A DNA stretch of 64,000 bases from Wallemia ichthyophaga EXF-994 (lineage: Eukaryota > Basidiomycota > Wallemiomycetes > Wallemiales > Wallemiaceae): assembly GCF_000400465.1 (NCBI RefSeq), contig NW_008806278.1, forward strand, positions 310,001-374,000, written 5' to 3'. The notes under the pieces were generated by a model. The model saw nothing but the letters and a program-made list of their open reading frames with translations, made no database searches and was not told where the DNA came from. The position numbers and the translations under genes were made by a program. Below are positions 1 through 10,184 of the stretch, piece by piece. Position 1 is the stretch's first letter. Every line of letters starts with the position of its first letter.

Positions 1-955
1 CCTAAATCTATCGAGAAGGAGTTAATTCCTCAGTTATCGCAGCACCAGCCATGTATTTTCATCGACAACACCTCATCCGATGCTGTAGCCAGTCTCTACC
101 CCGTTGCTCTATCCCACGGCGTGCACGTTGTTACACCCAACAAAGTCGGTTTCAGCGCGTCCCTCAGTCTCTTCAACCACATTAGAGACGCCAGCGCTGC
201 TAGTGGTGCGTACGCATACAAAGAGAGCACAGTGGGCGCTGGATTGCCAGTTATTTCCACTCTCGAGACACTCCTCAAGACAGGCGACAAAGTAACCAAA
301 ATCGAAGGTGTCCTCTCAGGCACCATGTCATATCTTTTCAACACCTTCTCGAAACCAGGCACCAACGACGATATCCTCTTCTCCAAGCTTGTTTCTGATG
401 CTCGCGACCAGGGATACACTGAACCCCACCCGGCATCTGATTTGAGTGGGAGTGACGTAGCGCGCAAACTCGCTATCCTCTCGCGTCTCGTACCAGGTCT
501 GGAAAACCGTCTCGAGGAGGGTGTGCACAGTGTGGATGTCGAGTCACTCATTCCGCCTGGCCTCGATGGTGACACAACCCCGGAACAGTTCTTATCCGGC
601 CTCAAGCACCACGACGCTCATTACGAGTCTCTTAGGAAGACAGCCAGCGATGCCAATAGCGTGCTGAGGTATGTGGGCGTTGTCGACACCGCTGATGGCA
701 CCGTCAAGTGTGGTTTGGAAACGTGAGTCTGGTCTTTTTGATTGAATCTCGTCACACTGCTCTCATCTCACTCTCTTCTACAGTTACCCCGCTTCTCACC
801 CCCTCGCTTCCCTCTCGGGCTCTGACAACATCTTCCTCTTTCACACTCAACGTTACGGCGCTCGCCCTCTTATTGTCCAGGGCGCTGGCGCTGGCTCGGA
901 CGTTACAGCCATGGGTGTTGTTGGAGATTGCATCTCTATTGCCGAGAGAGTCTGA
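1..955 (+). CDS. HOM6: Homoserine dehydrogenase, 5' end outside window
   Basis: NADP-dependent reduction of aspartate semialdehyde to homoserine, the branch step to threonine and methionine/isoleucine. The window begins inside the coding region (frame 1) after the N-terminal nucleotide-binding part; about 297 residues remain. Exons are 1-722 and 784-955; joining them restores the C-terminal sequence ending in SIAERV. Visible motifs: TPNKVG, KESTVGAGLPVI, EGVLSGTMSYLFN, and the substrate/catalytic block with SGSDVARK, whose Asp and Lys correspond to the conserved active-site residues of the Hom6 family. The intron is 61 nt with GTGAGT and CAG ends. No sign of damage. Identification is secure; only the start is missing. 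Confidence 0.95.
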
Positions 956-987
956 TTGTAGAGCGAATAAAGTTAAATAAATAATGT

Positions 988-2779
988 CTAGAACTCGAAC
1001 AACTGAGCAACAATATCACCTTGAATACTACCAATGGCGTTTTTCTCATCGACATCAGCAATGCTATCCAATTTCCGTTTGTGTCCTCCAAACACACCTA
1101 CACTCTTACCGTCGTAAGTTGCGGGGGTGGTCTTAATCTTACGGCGAATCTCCGTATCGAACATGGTTTTATAGGCATGATCGAGAAAGTCTTCGAGAGC
1201 GAAATTAGGTTTAGAGAAGACCTGTGAAAGAATGAGAGCTAATCTGTTAACGCTGCTATGGTAGTGAGATTGGTGCGATGCGAGTTCCCATAAGGAGCTA
1301 TCTAGAGCATTCGACTGCATAGGGTCAGGTTCATCGAAGGTGTACATGTCCGCATCTACACCCTGCACTGCGCGATCTGAGTGTATGAGGTGCATGCACC
1401 CCGGATGTCTTTTGAGGAGGTTGTAAGTGAATGGGATGAGCATCACTATGGCAGCTGGGCTGGCAGAAATGGATAGGCGACTGAGACGCTTGATGAAAGC
1501 TGCAACCAGTAACGCGGGAAGGTGCGTCGAACTCAGGAACAGATCTAACATACGGAAGAATCGCGCCCTGTATAGCACATGCAACACATTTCTGTCGCAT
1601 AATGCATACAACCTTTTGTAGAAATCGGGGTAGTCGCTGAGTGCAAGTTTAGTAATGATTATTTGATTATAATCACATCACTCACAGATTGTGGTCGCGC
1701 ATTAATCTCCATAGCGAATTGAGGGCGAGGAGAGCATTGACACCGCCAGCATCGCAGCAATCACTCAGCCAGTCTGCCAAACTAGCTCTTTCGGATGGCT
1801 TTAGGAATGGAATGACGAGCTGGTGGAGTACTATCAACGCCCTTCTGTTCTCATTCACATCTAACCCGGTCGGACACTTTAGCATCGTCAGCCAGACACC
1901 AGAGTACATGGCTCTGTGTGCACTGAGACTTATGGTGTCGCGCACTTTGTTTTTCTTGGAGTTCTTGTCAGTTGCTTTGCTCTCCTTCTCCTCCTCCTCG
2001 TCAGCGATCATCTGGTCAAAGTACGCAGTCCAGTCTTGGTTGTCTTGTTTAGACTGCTCGAGATTTGATTCCTTGACTTGCTCCTTCTCCTGTCTAGCTA
2101 TCTCAGGGACCCAAAACTCGTCGATTTCAGATTGATGTGTAGGCATAGAGTGAAGATTTTCAAGCAAAGTCAGGACATTGGAAGTGAGGTGTTTTGGACG
2201 TGGGGAGGAGACCGCATCGAACTCTCTAAAGAGGTGTATTGTTTCCTTGAAGAAGAAGTAGCGGATGTCGTCGCACTTACCAATCCACTTGTCGAGCCAC
2301 TCGCTGCGTACATCGTCGAACATGGGCTTCTTATTGATGAGCAAGGGTCTAACTATTCTGCGGAAGGAATCAATAGCGAATTGTGGAGAAGGTGGGACTG
2401 TCTTGTTTGAAATGTAGGATGATTCTGTGCGTAGTAGAGACATGGAAATGTGTAGAGAGGTAATTCTCAGGCTGTGTTCTGTGGAATGAAAGAGAGTGCC
2501 TAGAGTGTTGAAAAACCTCGTGTACTTGTCCAGCAACCATTTCTTAGTGAGAGTGATGGCTTCGTTGTCGGAGGTGGATTTCAGGCCGAGGATTCTGCCA
2601 TTGACGAGGAGCGTGCTGAATACCCTCTGCAGTACAAACAGCGTCTTGTGCTTCACTCTCCCGTCGACGCCATCGGCGTTGAGATAACCCAGCAAATCTT
2701 GTATAGGGTTGAGATCACTGAGAGAAGACAGCGATCTTTCAATTTCCAGTATTTTATCTGAATTTACCCTAAAACCCAT
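988..2779 (-). CDS. NOC4: Noc4/Utp19 ribosome biogenesis protein
   Basis: Nucleolar protein that works with Nop14 in the small-subunit processome for 18S rRNA maturation and 40S export. Two exons (2779-1686, 1636-988) give about 580 residues. The junction rebuilds the Noc4 signature: LLALNSLWRLMRDHNL from exon 1 continues as DYPDFYKRLYAL in exon 2, the conserved core of the CBF/Mak21 domain. Exon 2 continues with a helical region and the usual Noc4 tail. I chose the Met at 2779 because upstream in-frame Mets (2827, 2890) would lie inside or beyond the start of the divergent mL41 gene. The intron is 49 nt with GTGAG/CAG ends. Confidence 0.9.
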
Positions 2780-2825
2780 TTTGTTTAAATTTATTTGGGT
2801 TGTTGGTGGTTGGGAGAAGACACTC

Positions 2826-3460
2826 ATGTTCGCATCCACGATCAGAGCAGGCGCGAGACGCACGCAGCTGACGACAAAGGGCGGAAACAAGGATTACTAC
2901 AAGGGTGGGGCGGCTTAAAGTGTGTAGATAGACTGATTCTCATTAGAGCAGGCACAAGAACGGGATATATCGATGGGTACAGGACAGGGCCAGCGGGGAG
3001 GCACGCCGGGAAATCAAACAACACGTTCATCCTCGATGATTCAAAGGCTAGAGTGTTTGTAGCACCAGCGAATTTCCACAGCGGAGAAGCACCTCTAAAG
3101 CCCTATGTCGAACGCAGTGCACAGATCGATAAGCCTTGGTCGACGCTCGTCACTGAAAATCTCTTCAAGCAGCACAACCCCAGCGCTGATGCAGAAGATG
3201 AAGCCAGGCGGTGTCTCGAGCCTGCAACGGAATCCCTCTCGCAGTACAAAGCACTCAAGGGCGGGCTGAACAAGAAGGATGCAAGTGAAGTACGCCTCCT
3301 TCAACGCGCTTTCGGCGCCAAGAGAGTTTCCAAACTTCTCGAAAATAGGGTGAAGGGACCTTCGAAGCACTCGAGGAAGACATACGCATCCGCCATGGAT
3401 AAAATCAAGTATAGGAGGATATTGGAGAGTGTACACAGTGTACAACAGGTATCTAACTAA
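2826..3460 (+). CDS. MRPL27: Mitochondrial large-subunit ribosomal protein mL41
   Basis: Component of the mitochondrial ribosome large subunit. Exons 2826-2904 and 2952-3460 encode about 195 residues. The N-terminus is short and basic, as expected of a mitochondrial precursor. The family signature spans the intron: LTTKGGNKDYYKG in exon 1 joins TRTGYIDGYRTGPAGRH, then a block ending APLKPYVE, matching the mL41 TTK..YYKG...GRH...KLKPYV pattern. Beyond that lies an extra C-terminal region of about 120 residues rich in Lys/Arg that I cannot match to the bacterial-like core. Divergent from NOC4 with 46 bp between start codons, and its stop codon overlaps the convergent 4E-BP stop by 4 nt. Confidence 0.85.
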
Positions 3461-3829
3461 TCATCATCCATTTCGAACGTTGTTTCTTGGCTGTGGTTGT
3501 TTGTGTTGCCATCCGGCTTGTTTGCTTGCGCTTGCTTGTGCTGTGGCTTCTGCTGGGGCTTGTGCTTCTGCTTAAGCTCACCCTCACCGTCACGCGACAT
3601 AGCTGCAGGGAAGTTGCTTAGCCCTAAGACGCGTTAGCTGGCAGCCATATACACCACGCCCACGCCACGTACCAGTCGGTGGTGTCTTGGATAGTGGACT
3701 GCTCGCCAGCGACAGTAGGTCTGCCTTGGAATAGACTGTCCGCGTGCCGCCCGGTGTAGACGCGTAGAAGTTACTCCCGCGCGGTGTGTTTGCGAGGTTC
3801 AATTTGGCTTGCTTTTGTGGTATGTCCAT
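3457..3829 (-). CDS. eIF4E-binding protein (4E-BP) with TOS-like motif
   Basis: Small translational repressor predicted to bind eIF4E and block eIF4G in a TOR-controlled way. Exons 3829-3673 and 3623-3457 encode 107 residues, close to the about 118 of animal 4E-BP1. Exon 1 holds STPGGTRTVY and the binding motif YSKADLL, which fits Y-x4-L-hydrophobic. It is followed by SSPLSKTPP, which places Ser-Pro and Thr-Pro where animal 4E-BPs have Ser65 and Thr70; TPGGT matches the Thr37/Thr46 context. After a Gln/Lys-rich linker the protein ends TFEMDDD; FEMDD resembles the FEMDI TOS motif that recruits Raptor. The family assignment comes from these motifs, and regulation by TORC1 is inference. Confidence 0.85.
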
Positions 3830-4073
3830 GGGATGATGTGGATGATGTGATGATGCGTGATGCGTGATGCGTGGTGACAGCCCAAATGAAATATAAAATA
3901 AGGGCTTTGATGTAATTGAAATTGAAATCCCAGCGTGTATTGCTTGTTTATCGTTTGCCTGGGCATTTACTATCTACTAGCGGCTACTATCTGCCTCCAC
4001 CAACCAGCCGCGAATAAGGTATCTTTGGCCTATTTGAAGGTGTTTCGAAAACGACCAACGAAACGCGTAAAAT

Positions 4074-5469
4074 ATGGGCATGGCTAGGCGTATACAACAG
4101 TCACTCAAGATGGATGCAACTGCAGCTGCGCACGCCAACCACCCCAAACACCTCAAACACCGGGTGAACCTTGAAGCAGAACAAATACACGCTGCAGGCA
4201 CGTCACAGCCGACATCGGCGACTTCGTCATCATCGTCGACTGGCTACTACGGTAGCGTGGCCAAGCCTGATTTTGGTATTTCAAGTCTGTCGCTGGGCAC
4301 GCTCGCGCACCACACTCTACCTGACAAGATTCGCACTGCTGCCCGACACGGCTACAGTGGCATAGAGATATTTATACCGGATTTCGAAGATTTCATTAGG
4401 CAGTGTGGATTGGGTATGCATCCGGAGGTATTGAAGGGACATGTCCATTCGCATCTGCACCAAGAGAAGGAGGTAGACGGTGTACGCGTTGCATACAGCG
4501 CACAAAGCGCAAATATTGCCCAATCCTTCGAGCAGAGCTGTGCAGCTGCTATATCAACTCTCTGTCGACAGAATTCACTCAAAATTCATTGCCTGCAACC
4601 GTTGCGAGATTTCGAGAACATCGGGGATTGCCATGTGAAGCTGGGGTACGCGCTGAAAAAGGCGGAGCGCTACCTACAACTGATGCGCAGTCTCGACACG
4701 GATCTGCTGCTCATCTGCTCGAACAACCTCGCACCACTCGATCCGCTAGCAGCGGCTGGTGCTTCGTATCGCAAATACAGAGATGCACAGGTGAACGCAT
4801 TGCAAGCCCTGGGCAGACGAGCGGAGCAACTCCACCTCCGCATCGGCTACGAGCCCCTCGCGTGGGGCACTGTCGTCAATTCGTGGTCTCAGGTCTGGGA
4901 TATCGTTCAGCGCGTTGATTTGGCCAGCGTAGGCGTCGTATTGGATACTTTCAATTCTCTGTGAGTAACGGAGTGGTGTGTGCTCAGCGCAGCTACGCCT
5001 CGTCTTGTTTGCTCACCGCTCAACACTCACACATAACTCCAGGGCATCCTTCTACGCCGATCCCTCCAGTCCAACGGGCGTAAAGGAGGGAATGACTGTC
5101 GATATGCTGTACGACTATCTGGGGGAGATATTCGACACCATCCCCCCACATAAACTGTTCCTGCTGCAGATCGCAGACGCTGAGAGAGCCCGAGAGGGAA
5201 GGATGTGGCACGCGTCGCGTAACGCGCCTGCACGCATGAAGTGGTCGCGCTCAGCCCGACTTTTCCCGTGCGAGGAAGGCAGAGGCGCTTATCTCCCGCT
5301 CGAGGATTTCGTGCGCACGATCATGCATGCCGGCTACGTAGGGCCGTGGTCGACAGAGGTGTATTCCAGCTGCCTCGAGAGCGATGAGGTGAATGCGCCG
5401 TCTGTCCTCGCCAAGCGGGGAATCGATGGTCTGCAGAAGCTGTATATGCGTGTAGCGCGTAGCATGTAA
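4074..5469 (+). CDS. Xylose-isomerase-like TIM-barrel protein (3-dehydroshikimate dehydratase-like)
   Basis: Exons 4074-4960 and 5043-5469 give about 437 residues. From residue about 65 the protein shows the AP-endonuclease-2/sugar-isomerase TIM-barrel pattern: FGISSLSLG, KIRTAARHGYSGIEIF, then a metal-site region with VGVVLDTFNS, LFLLQIADAER and PWSTEVYSS. These place the usual Asp and Glu metal ligands. The order resembles fungal 3-dehydroshikimate dehydratases of the quinate pathway (QutC/Qa-4 type), which make protocatechuate, but other sugar-phosphate isomerases share it. The first 65 residues are low-complexity (Ala/His/Ser) and may not all be translated; later in-frame Mets are few, so the start is uncertain. 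No other quinate gene adjoins. Confidence 0.7.
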
Positions 5470-5552
5470 CGTATGAGGCGACGGACACTGCCATTTATGA
5501 AAAATTAAATTTCTTTTACCTAGTTTTCTTCTTTGTTTACTTCAACCATCAC

Positions 5553-7792
5553 ATGGACACAGCCGCGGCCCGGCGGATCAACAAGAACCCAAACGCACTA
5601 AAGCGTGGATTGGCATGCTTTACATGCCGACGGAGGAAGATGGTGGGTTCTGTCGTGCCTGTGCAATTCATCGACATCTCACGCGCATCGATCGATTAGA
5701 AATGTGACGCAGGTGAATTTGCTCCTTCATTGGCAACCATCACTCTCTTACGCTAACGCTCACGCTTCCAGCCAAGCCCGCCTGTGGCCCTTGCGCGAAA
5801 AGCCGCCAGAAATGCATCTACCCCGAGCCCGGTAGCGACGACAGGGATAGGCACGAGCAGGGGATTAAGCGTAAGAACAAAGTCAAGGACCTGGAAGATA
5901 AGATACAGACGCTCGAAAAAGATGTGTTGAAGTGGAGTACTGTGGGTGTGGCAGGTATAGCGGGTATAGCGGGTACAGCGGGTGCAACCAGCACAGCCAA
6001 CGCATACAACCACCAGCTCTACGACACATCCCTTGGCATTCCAAACTGGAATCCTTACTACCCTCCACTTGACCTAACGCTGCACCTCCTCAACACCTTC
6101 TTCAACGCCTGTCCGATAGTCGCGGGTTTCTTACACAGACCCAGCTTCATGCAGCGCGCGATGCTGCCTTGCTCACACCCAGATGCTCCCCCTTCAGCCT
6201 TGATGCACGCCATCTTCTGCTCAGCTAGCAGACACTCCCCTAGGACCACTAATCCCGTTGCTATCCCGCGCCACAGCGAATGCAATCCGTTTACTACCTT
6301 CAACCCACCCAGCACTTTCTTGGAGGTGCACGCCCGCCTCGCCAGTGACGCTATTGAGACTGAGACAGTGTCTAACAGCACCCTTACTCAAAAGGCAGAG
6401 GCTTTACAAGCTTTGATTATCATGTCCCACTTTTTTCACATTGAAGATCGATGGGTAGGTAGGTAGATTAGAGGTGAACCATTCTAACATGCACACTCAT
6501 GCACACAGGCTGACCATTATCGCATCAATGTCATGTGTATTCGCGGCACGGTCGTTCTTCGTTTGCATCTGGATATGGAGATGACCCCAAACCGCGCACT
6601 TCTAGCACCACCCCGGAATGACATTGAGAGGGAGTGCCGCAAATTCACTTTCTTTCTCGCGTACATTTTTGATACACTCTACTCAAGCATATCAAGTACA
6701 TATCCATCCAACATTGCCGACGACGAGATACTTACAAAGCTACCAATCAAAACGTCCGACTATGATAGTCTGTCGCCTAGTCAGTCTATCCCCGAATACA
6801 ACCAGCACATCGACGACCAAGACTTCTTCACCGAGCATGAAGCCGATGGATTCCACTTTGTCATTAAATCCTCAGTGCTCCTCGCGCGCGTGAACAGGTT
6901 CAAGCACGTATGCGAGCGAGATGTACTTAAGCAGGGCTTGCAATCAGCCAACCAGTTGGGGTCATTCAGTGAACTCGACAGGCTGATCTTGCGCTACAGG
7001 ACATCAGTGCCTGACAGCTGGGTAGATTCTGTGCAAATAGTCGACGGTGGGCTAGACATTGGTATCTACCTGGCTCACTTGGTCGGTATCAAGGCTATGA
7101 TGAGTCTGCATAGTGGCTTTATCCATGATAGTTTTTCGAGGAAGAGGTTAATGACGTGCGCGCGTATCATCATGAGTACCATTTACAGACTCCTCGGGAC
7201 GAGTTGGGATCTGTGCAAGCTGCCTAGTTACGTAGTGTCTATCTATAATGACGCAAGCGATATCCTGATCGCTGCCTATCTTCACGCTGCTAAAACTCGC
7301 GATAATGACGCTGCACAGTTGGTCATGTCTGAGTTGGCTACTATTGCTGAAGTTTATCGGAGGATGTCTGAGCGTATCCCTGTAGCTCTCTCTGCGCTGA
7401 GCAAGTTGCACAACAAGTTGGACATGAATGGCATCGAGAAAGGTATGGGTGGTATGGGTGGTGTGGGTAGTGTAAGTACTGCCGCTACCACTACTTCCGC
7501 TAGCCATACTGTCTCTTCATCCGCTTCCCAACCCACATCGCAATTTGATCATACTCATTTCAACGACGCTCTCCTTGAGCAGCTGGCATTCGAGACGATT
7601 GCGCCTTCACCTAACGCTTACTCCGCCTTCAACCACGAGTATATCGCCCAGAATCACTTCCATGAATTTGGTATCGCTCCAGGCACAGCTTTCACGGCAA
7701 AAGATGAATGGAGATGGATGAACATGGAAGGGGATATTAGGGATGGTGATCCTTTCAGCAGCTCATTCCATTCAATAGATGGATTTTTATAG
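5553..7792 (+). CDS. Zn2Cys6 fungal transcription factor
   Basis: Exons 5553-5642, 5700-5712, 5772-6454 and 6509-7792 encode about 689 residues. The binuclear zinc cluster is assembled from three exons: CFTCRRRKM, then KCDA from a 13-nt micro-exon, then KPACGPCAKSRQKCIY, giving the full six-cysteine pattern. A short coiled coil follows (KVKDLEDKIQTLEKDV), then a GIAGIAGTAGA repeat, then a fungal_trans-type middle region (TLHLLNTFFNACPIVAGFLHRPSF is typical; RPSF at the usual place). The C-terminal part is Ser/Thr rich with a short acidic end, a possible activation region. The target genes cannot be told from the sequence. Confidence 0.85.
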
Positions 7793-7842
7793 ATGATTCC
7801 CTTTCTTATGTATACATTGTATTTCTATGATAAATTTTTATG

Positions 7843-8895
7843 TTACAGTGATGGCTTTGTGAAGTTGACAATATTCAGCCCATGTCTGTGTCCATTCCAC
7901 CATTCATGCGCACTGATTGCGTGCTTACCGGGCGGTTTGAGCGAGTGGACACGGAGGTAAGAAGAGCGAGCGCATTTGACGACGAGGTGGCTATCAATGA
8001 GGGAAGCTGAGCCTTCCACCGCGTTTGAGAAGGTGTCTGCAACAAGGCCATCACCACCCACCACCTCCACGCTGAGTAGCTGGTGCGTAGTGTTGGACTG
8101 TACCAGTGTAGCTGATAGTGGGCGCTGATGGCTGAAAGCGCGGTGTCTGCTGTCGATAGTCTCTGCCGCCATGCAAGCAAAGTCGACAAAGCCGACAGTT
8201 CTGCCTACTTTTGGTGCGTGTGTTATACGCGCTGTGTCCTGAGCGTACGAGTGTCGGATATAATGGTCGAGATTCTCCACCACCTCGGCCGCCATCTCGC
8301 CCGCCACCAGCCCGAGCTCCTTGGCGAGAGAGGGCGTAGTAGGTCTGTGCGAGGTGGACGACGAAAGCGGGTGAGTTCTCTGCAGGAGTATTTCTCCGCT
8401 ATCGAAGACGTCGTCCTGCATTGTTTGGATGCTTACGCCTGTCTCGCGCAGCTGGCGCGCAATGGCCCACTGGATCGGCGCTGCGCCTCTCAGTGCCGGC
8501 AGGAGGGACGGGTGGACATTGATGGCGTGTTGCGGGCGCACGGCGCGCAGCAGCTCGGTGGGCAGCAGGTGTCCGTATGAGGCTGTCAGTATGACGTCGA
8601 GTGCGGGCAGGTGGCTGGCCATATGCGGTAGCTCACCGGCAGTGGGTGTGTATGTAGGGAGTTGCAGCTGTTGCGATTGCTCCAGTAGCGGCGGCACGCG
8701 TAGTTGCTTCTTTCCTCGCCCCGTTCTAGCTGGTGCTGGTGTGATGACTGATAGTTTGTCTACGTCTCCTCTGCCGTCGCTTTCTTGCTTAAGTCCACTA
8801 CACCGCCTCCGCCATACCGCTCGCAGCACATCCACAGAAAAATCGTCACTCCCTAGGAAGAGTATGTGCAGTGGACGTCGCATGTAGACGGTCAA
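7843..8895 (-). CDS. FMT1: Methionyl-tRNA formyltransferase, mitochondrial
   Basis: Formylates initiator Met-tRNA for mitochondrial translation using 10-formyl-tetrahydrofolate. A single exon of 350 codons from the first Met at 8895; a second Met at 8883 begins MRRPLHILFLGSDDFS. The N-terminal Rossmann-like start LHILFLGSDDF is typical. The catalytic region shows INVHPSLLPALRGAAPIQWA, including the SLLP motif, and GVSIQTMQDDVFDSGEIL, with the conserved Asp of the formyltransferase fold. A C-terminal OB-like domain follows (SAHEWWNGHR near the end). Length fits fungal Fmt1. A mitochondrial presequence is not obvious, since the catalytic fold starts within 15 residues, so import signal and true start are uncertain. 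Confidence 0.85.
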   Translation of the reverse strand: MTVYMRRPLHILFLGSDDFSVDVLRAVWRRRCSGLKQESDGRGDVDKLSVITPAPARTGRGKKQLRVPPLLEQSQQLQLPTYTPTAGELPHMASHLPALDVILTASYGHLLPTELLRAVRPQHAINVHPSLLPALRGAAPIQWAIARQLRETGVSIQTMQDDVFDSGEILLQRTHPLSSSTSHRPTTPSLAKELGLVAGEMAAEVVENLDHYIRHSYAQDTARITHAPKVGRTVGFVDFACMAAETIDSRHRAFSHQRPLSATLVQSNTTHQLLSVEVVGGDGLVADTFSNAVEGSASLIDSHLVVKCARSSYLRVHSLKPPGKHAISAHEWWNGHRHGLNIVNFTKPSL

Positions 8896-9437
8896 CCAAC
8901 AAGACCCATCATACCACAGCTACCAACGCTTTCTCAACAATTGATCAATATATTCATTTTTATGGACAAGAAAGCTGTGAAAATAAAAAGATACTTGCGT
9001 TTATTGGTGAAAGAGAAATCCGTGAAAAGGTTAAGTGGCTTGTCTAAACATACTTTACCCAATTGCCTGCTCAAGGTGACTATAACGTCAGCCACTGTCT
9101 AATAAAAACAAATCGTTGTAGCCACGGGCAGGGGGGAGGGTTTTAAGAAAGAAGAAAAAGATGAGACCAATAGTGAATGAGAGTGTTGCTTTTGAAAGAT
9201 ACTTCATTTCCCATATCAATCGACTCGACGCGTCTTAGAAAGAGTGAAGGGATTGACAGAGCAAATTGGGAGTTCCTTTAAAAACTATCAGAGATTTCTC
9301 TCTGGCGTTGCGTTGGCGTTTATAGGTTGAGCCATCACAGTGTCTGTGAGATTTGAGATTGTCTGGTAAAATTGCGTTAGTTTAGTGTGTTAGCCAACTA
9401 GCCACTCACTTGAATAGCGCCAGCGTAAGCTAGACCC
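8896..9437 (+). other. Intergenic stretch, no gene seen
   Basis: About 540 bp between the 5' end of FMT1 and the 3' end of the C2H2 factor gene. It must hold the FMT1 promoter. The only open frames are short and Lys/Arg-Leu rich without family motifs. I see no RNA gene or repeat. Confidence 0.5.
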
Positions 9438-10184
9438 TTAAGCTACTTTGTTTCTAGCTTTTTGCCTTCTAGCTATCATTTCAGCGATCGCTTGAGGAGA
9501 TTGTTTCCTGGATGCTTTGGTGGGTGGACCAGCCACACCGTGAATCGACTGTGCGTGTCTAACGAGATCGTGCTTCCTGGAGAATCTCCTACCACAACCT
9601 TCATAAGTGCACTCATGCGGCTTGACTCTGTCTGGATTATGAGTCTGAATGTGCTGCTTCAAGTTGAACTGCCTGGCGAACGCCCTAGGACATAGGGAGC
9701 ACTTGTACTTTCTCATCGGTCCTGAGTGCGATTCATCTGAGCTGGAGGAGCTACTGGTCGAGCCAGCGCTTGAGCCCAGCCTATCCCTAGGCAGTGGTGC
9801 ACTCAAGTCGAAGGATGAGCTCTCGGCCAATTCCATTTTTGCCTCCATTTCCATCCCCATTTCGAGTGGAAGTGCCGATGGCTGTGACTGCGGCGATAGC
9901 GAAGGCAGTGACGCTAGAGTAGTAAACGACGACGGAATACTGGCTGCTGTTGAAGGGTCGACACAGAAATCATCTGAAGCTCCTGTCGTTGCAGTCGTAG
10001 CTGTGCTGGGTGGTGCATGTGCATATCCGTATGGTTGATGTGATTGCTGCAAGATCCAGTCGAAGCAGAATGGGTTTTGTGTTAGATCAAATGCTGGCGC
10101 AGCCGTGCCAAAGCCCTCACACGGGTCTAAAGAATGTATATCGAATGAGAAGACATTGTCATCGAGGTAGTCGTCGAATAACAT
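9438..10184 (-). CDS. C2H2 zinc-finger transcription factor
   Basis: A single-exon protein of 248 residues. The C-terminal third carries two adjacent C2H2 fingers: YKCSLCPRAFARQFNLKQH and HECTYEGCGRRFSRKHDLVRH. The second has the C-x4-C spacing common in fungal Msn2/Crz1-type factors. Upstream is a Ser/Thr/Ala-rich acidic region of about 150 residues, including a run SSAGSTSSSSSSDES, a likely activation and phosphorylation region. The finger pair and the linker with NPDRVKP resemble stress or calcium-response regulators, but the binding site cannot be assigned. It faces a large upstream region, consistent with complex regulation. Confidence 0.8.
   Translation of the reverse strand: MLFDDYLDDNVFSFDIHSLDPCEGFGTAAPAFDLTQNPFCFDWILQQSHQPYGYAHAPPSTATTATTGASDDFCVDPSTAASIPSSFTTLASLPSLSPQSQPSALPLEMGMEMEAKMELAESSSFDLSAPLPRDRLGSSAGSTSSSSSSDESHSGPMRKYKCSLCPRAFARQFNLKQHIQTHNPDRVKPHECTYEGCGRRFSRKHDLVRHAQSIHGVAGPPTKASRKQSPQAIAEMIARRQKARNKVA

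Noticed and set aside
8940-9100. Lys-rich plus-strand frame starting MDKKAVKIKRY
   Set aside because: Very short, without splice continuation or family resemblance; probably chance in the FMT1 promoter region.
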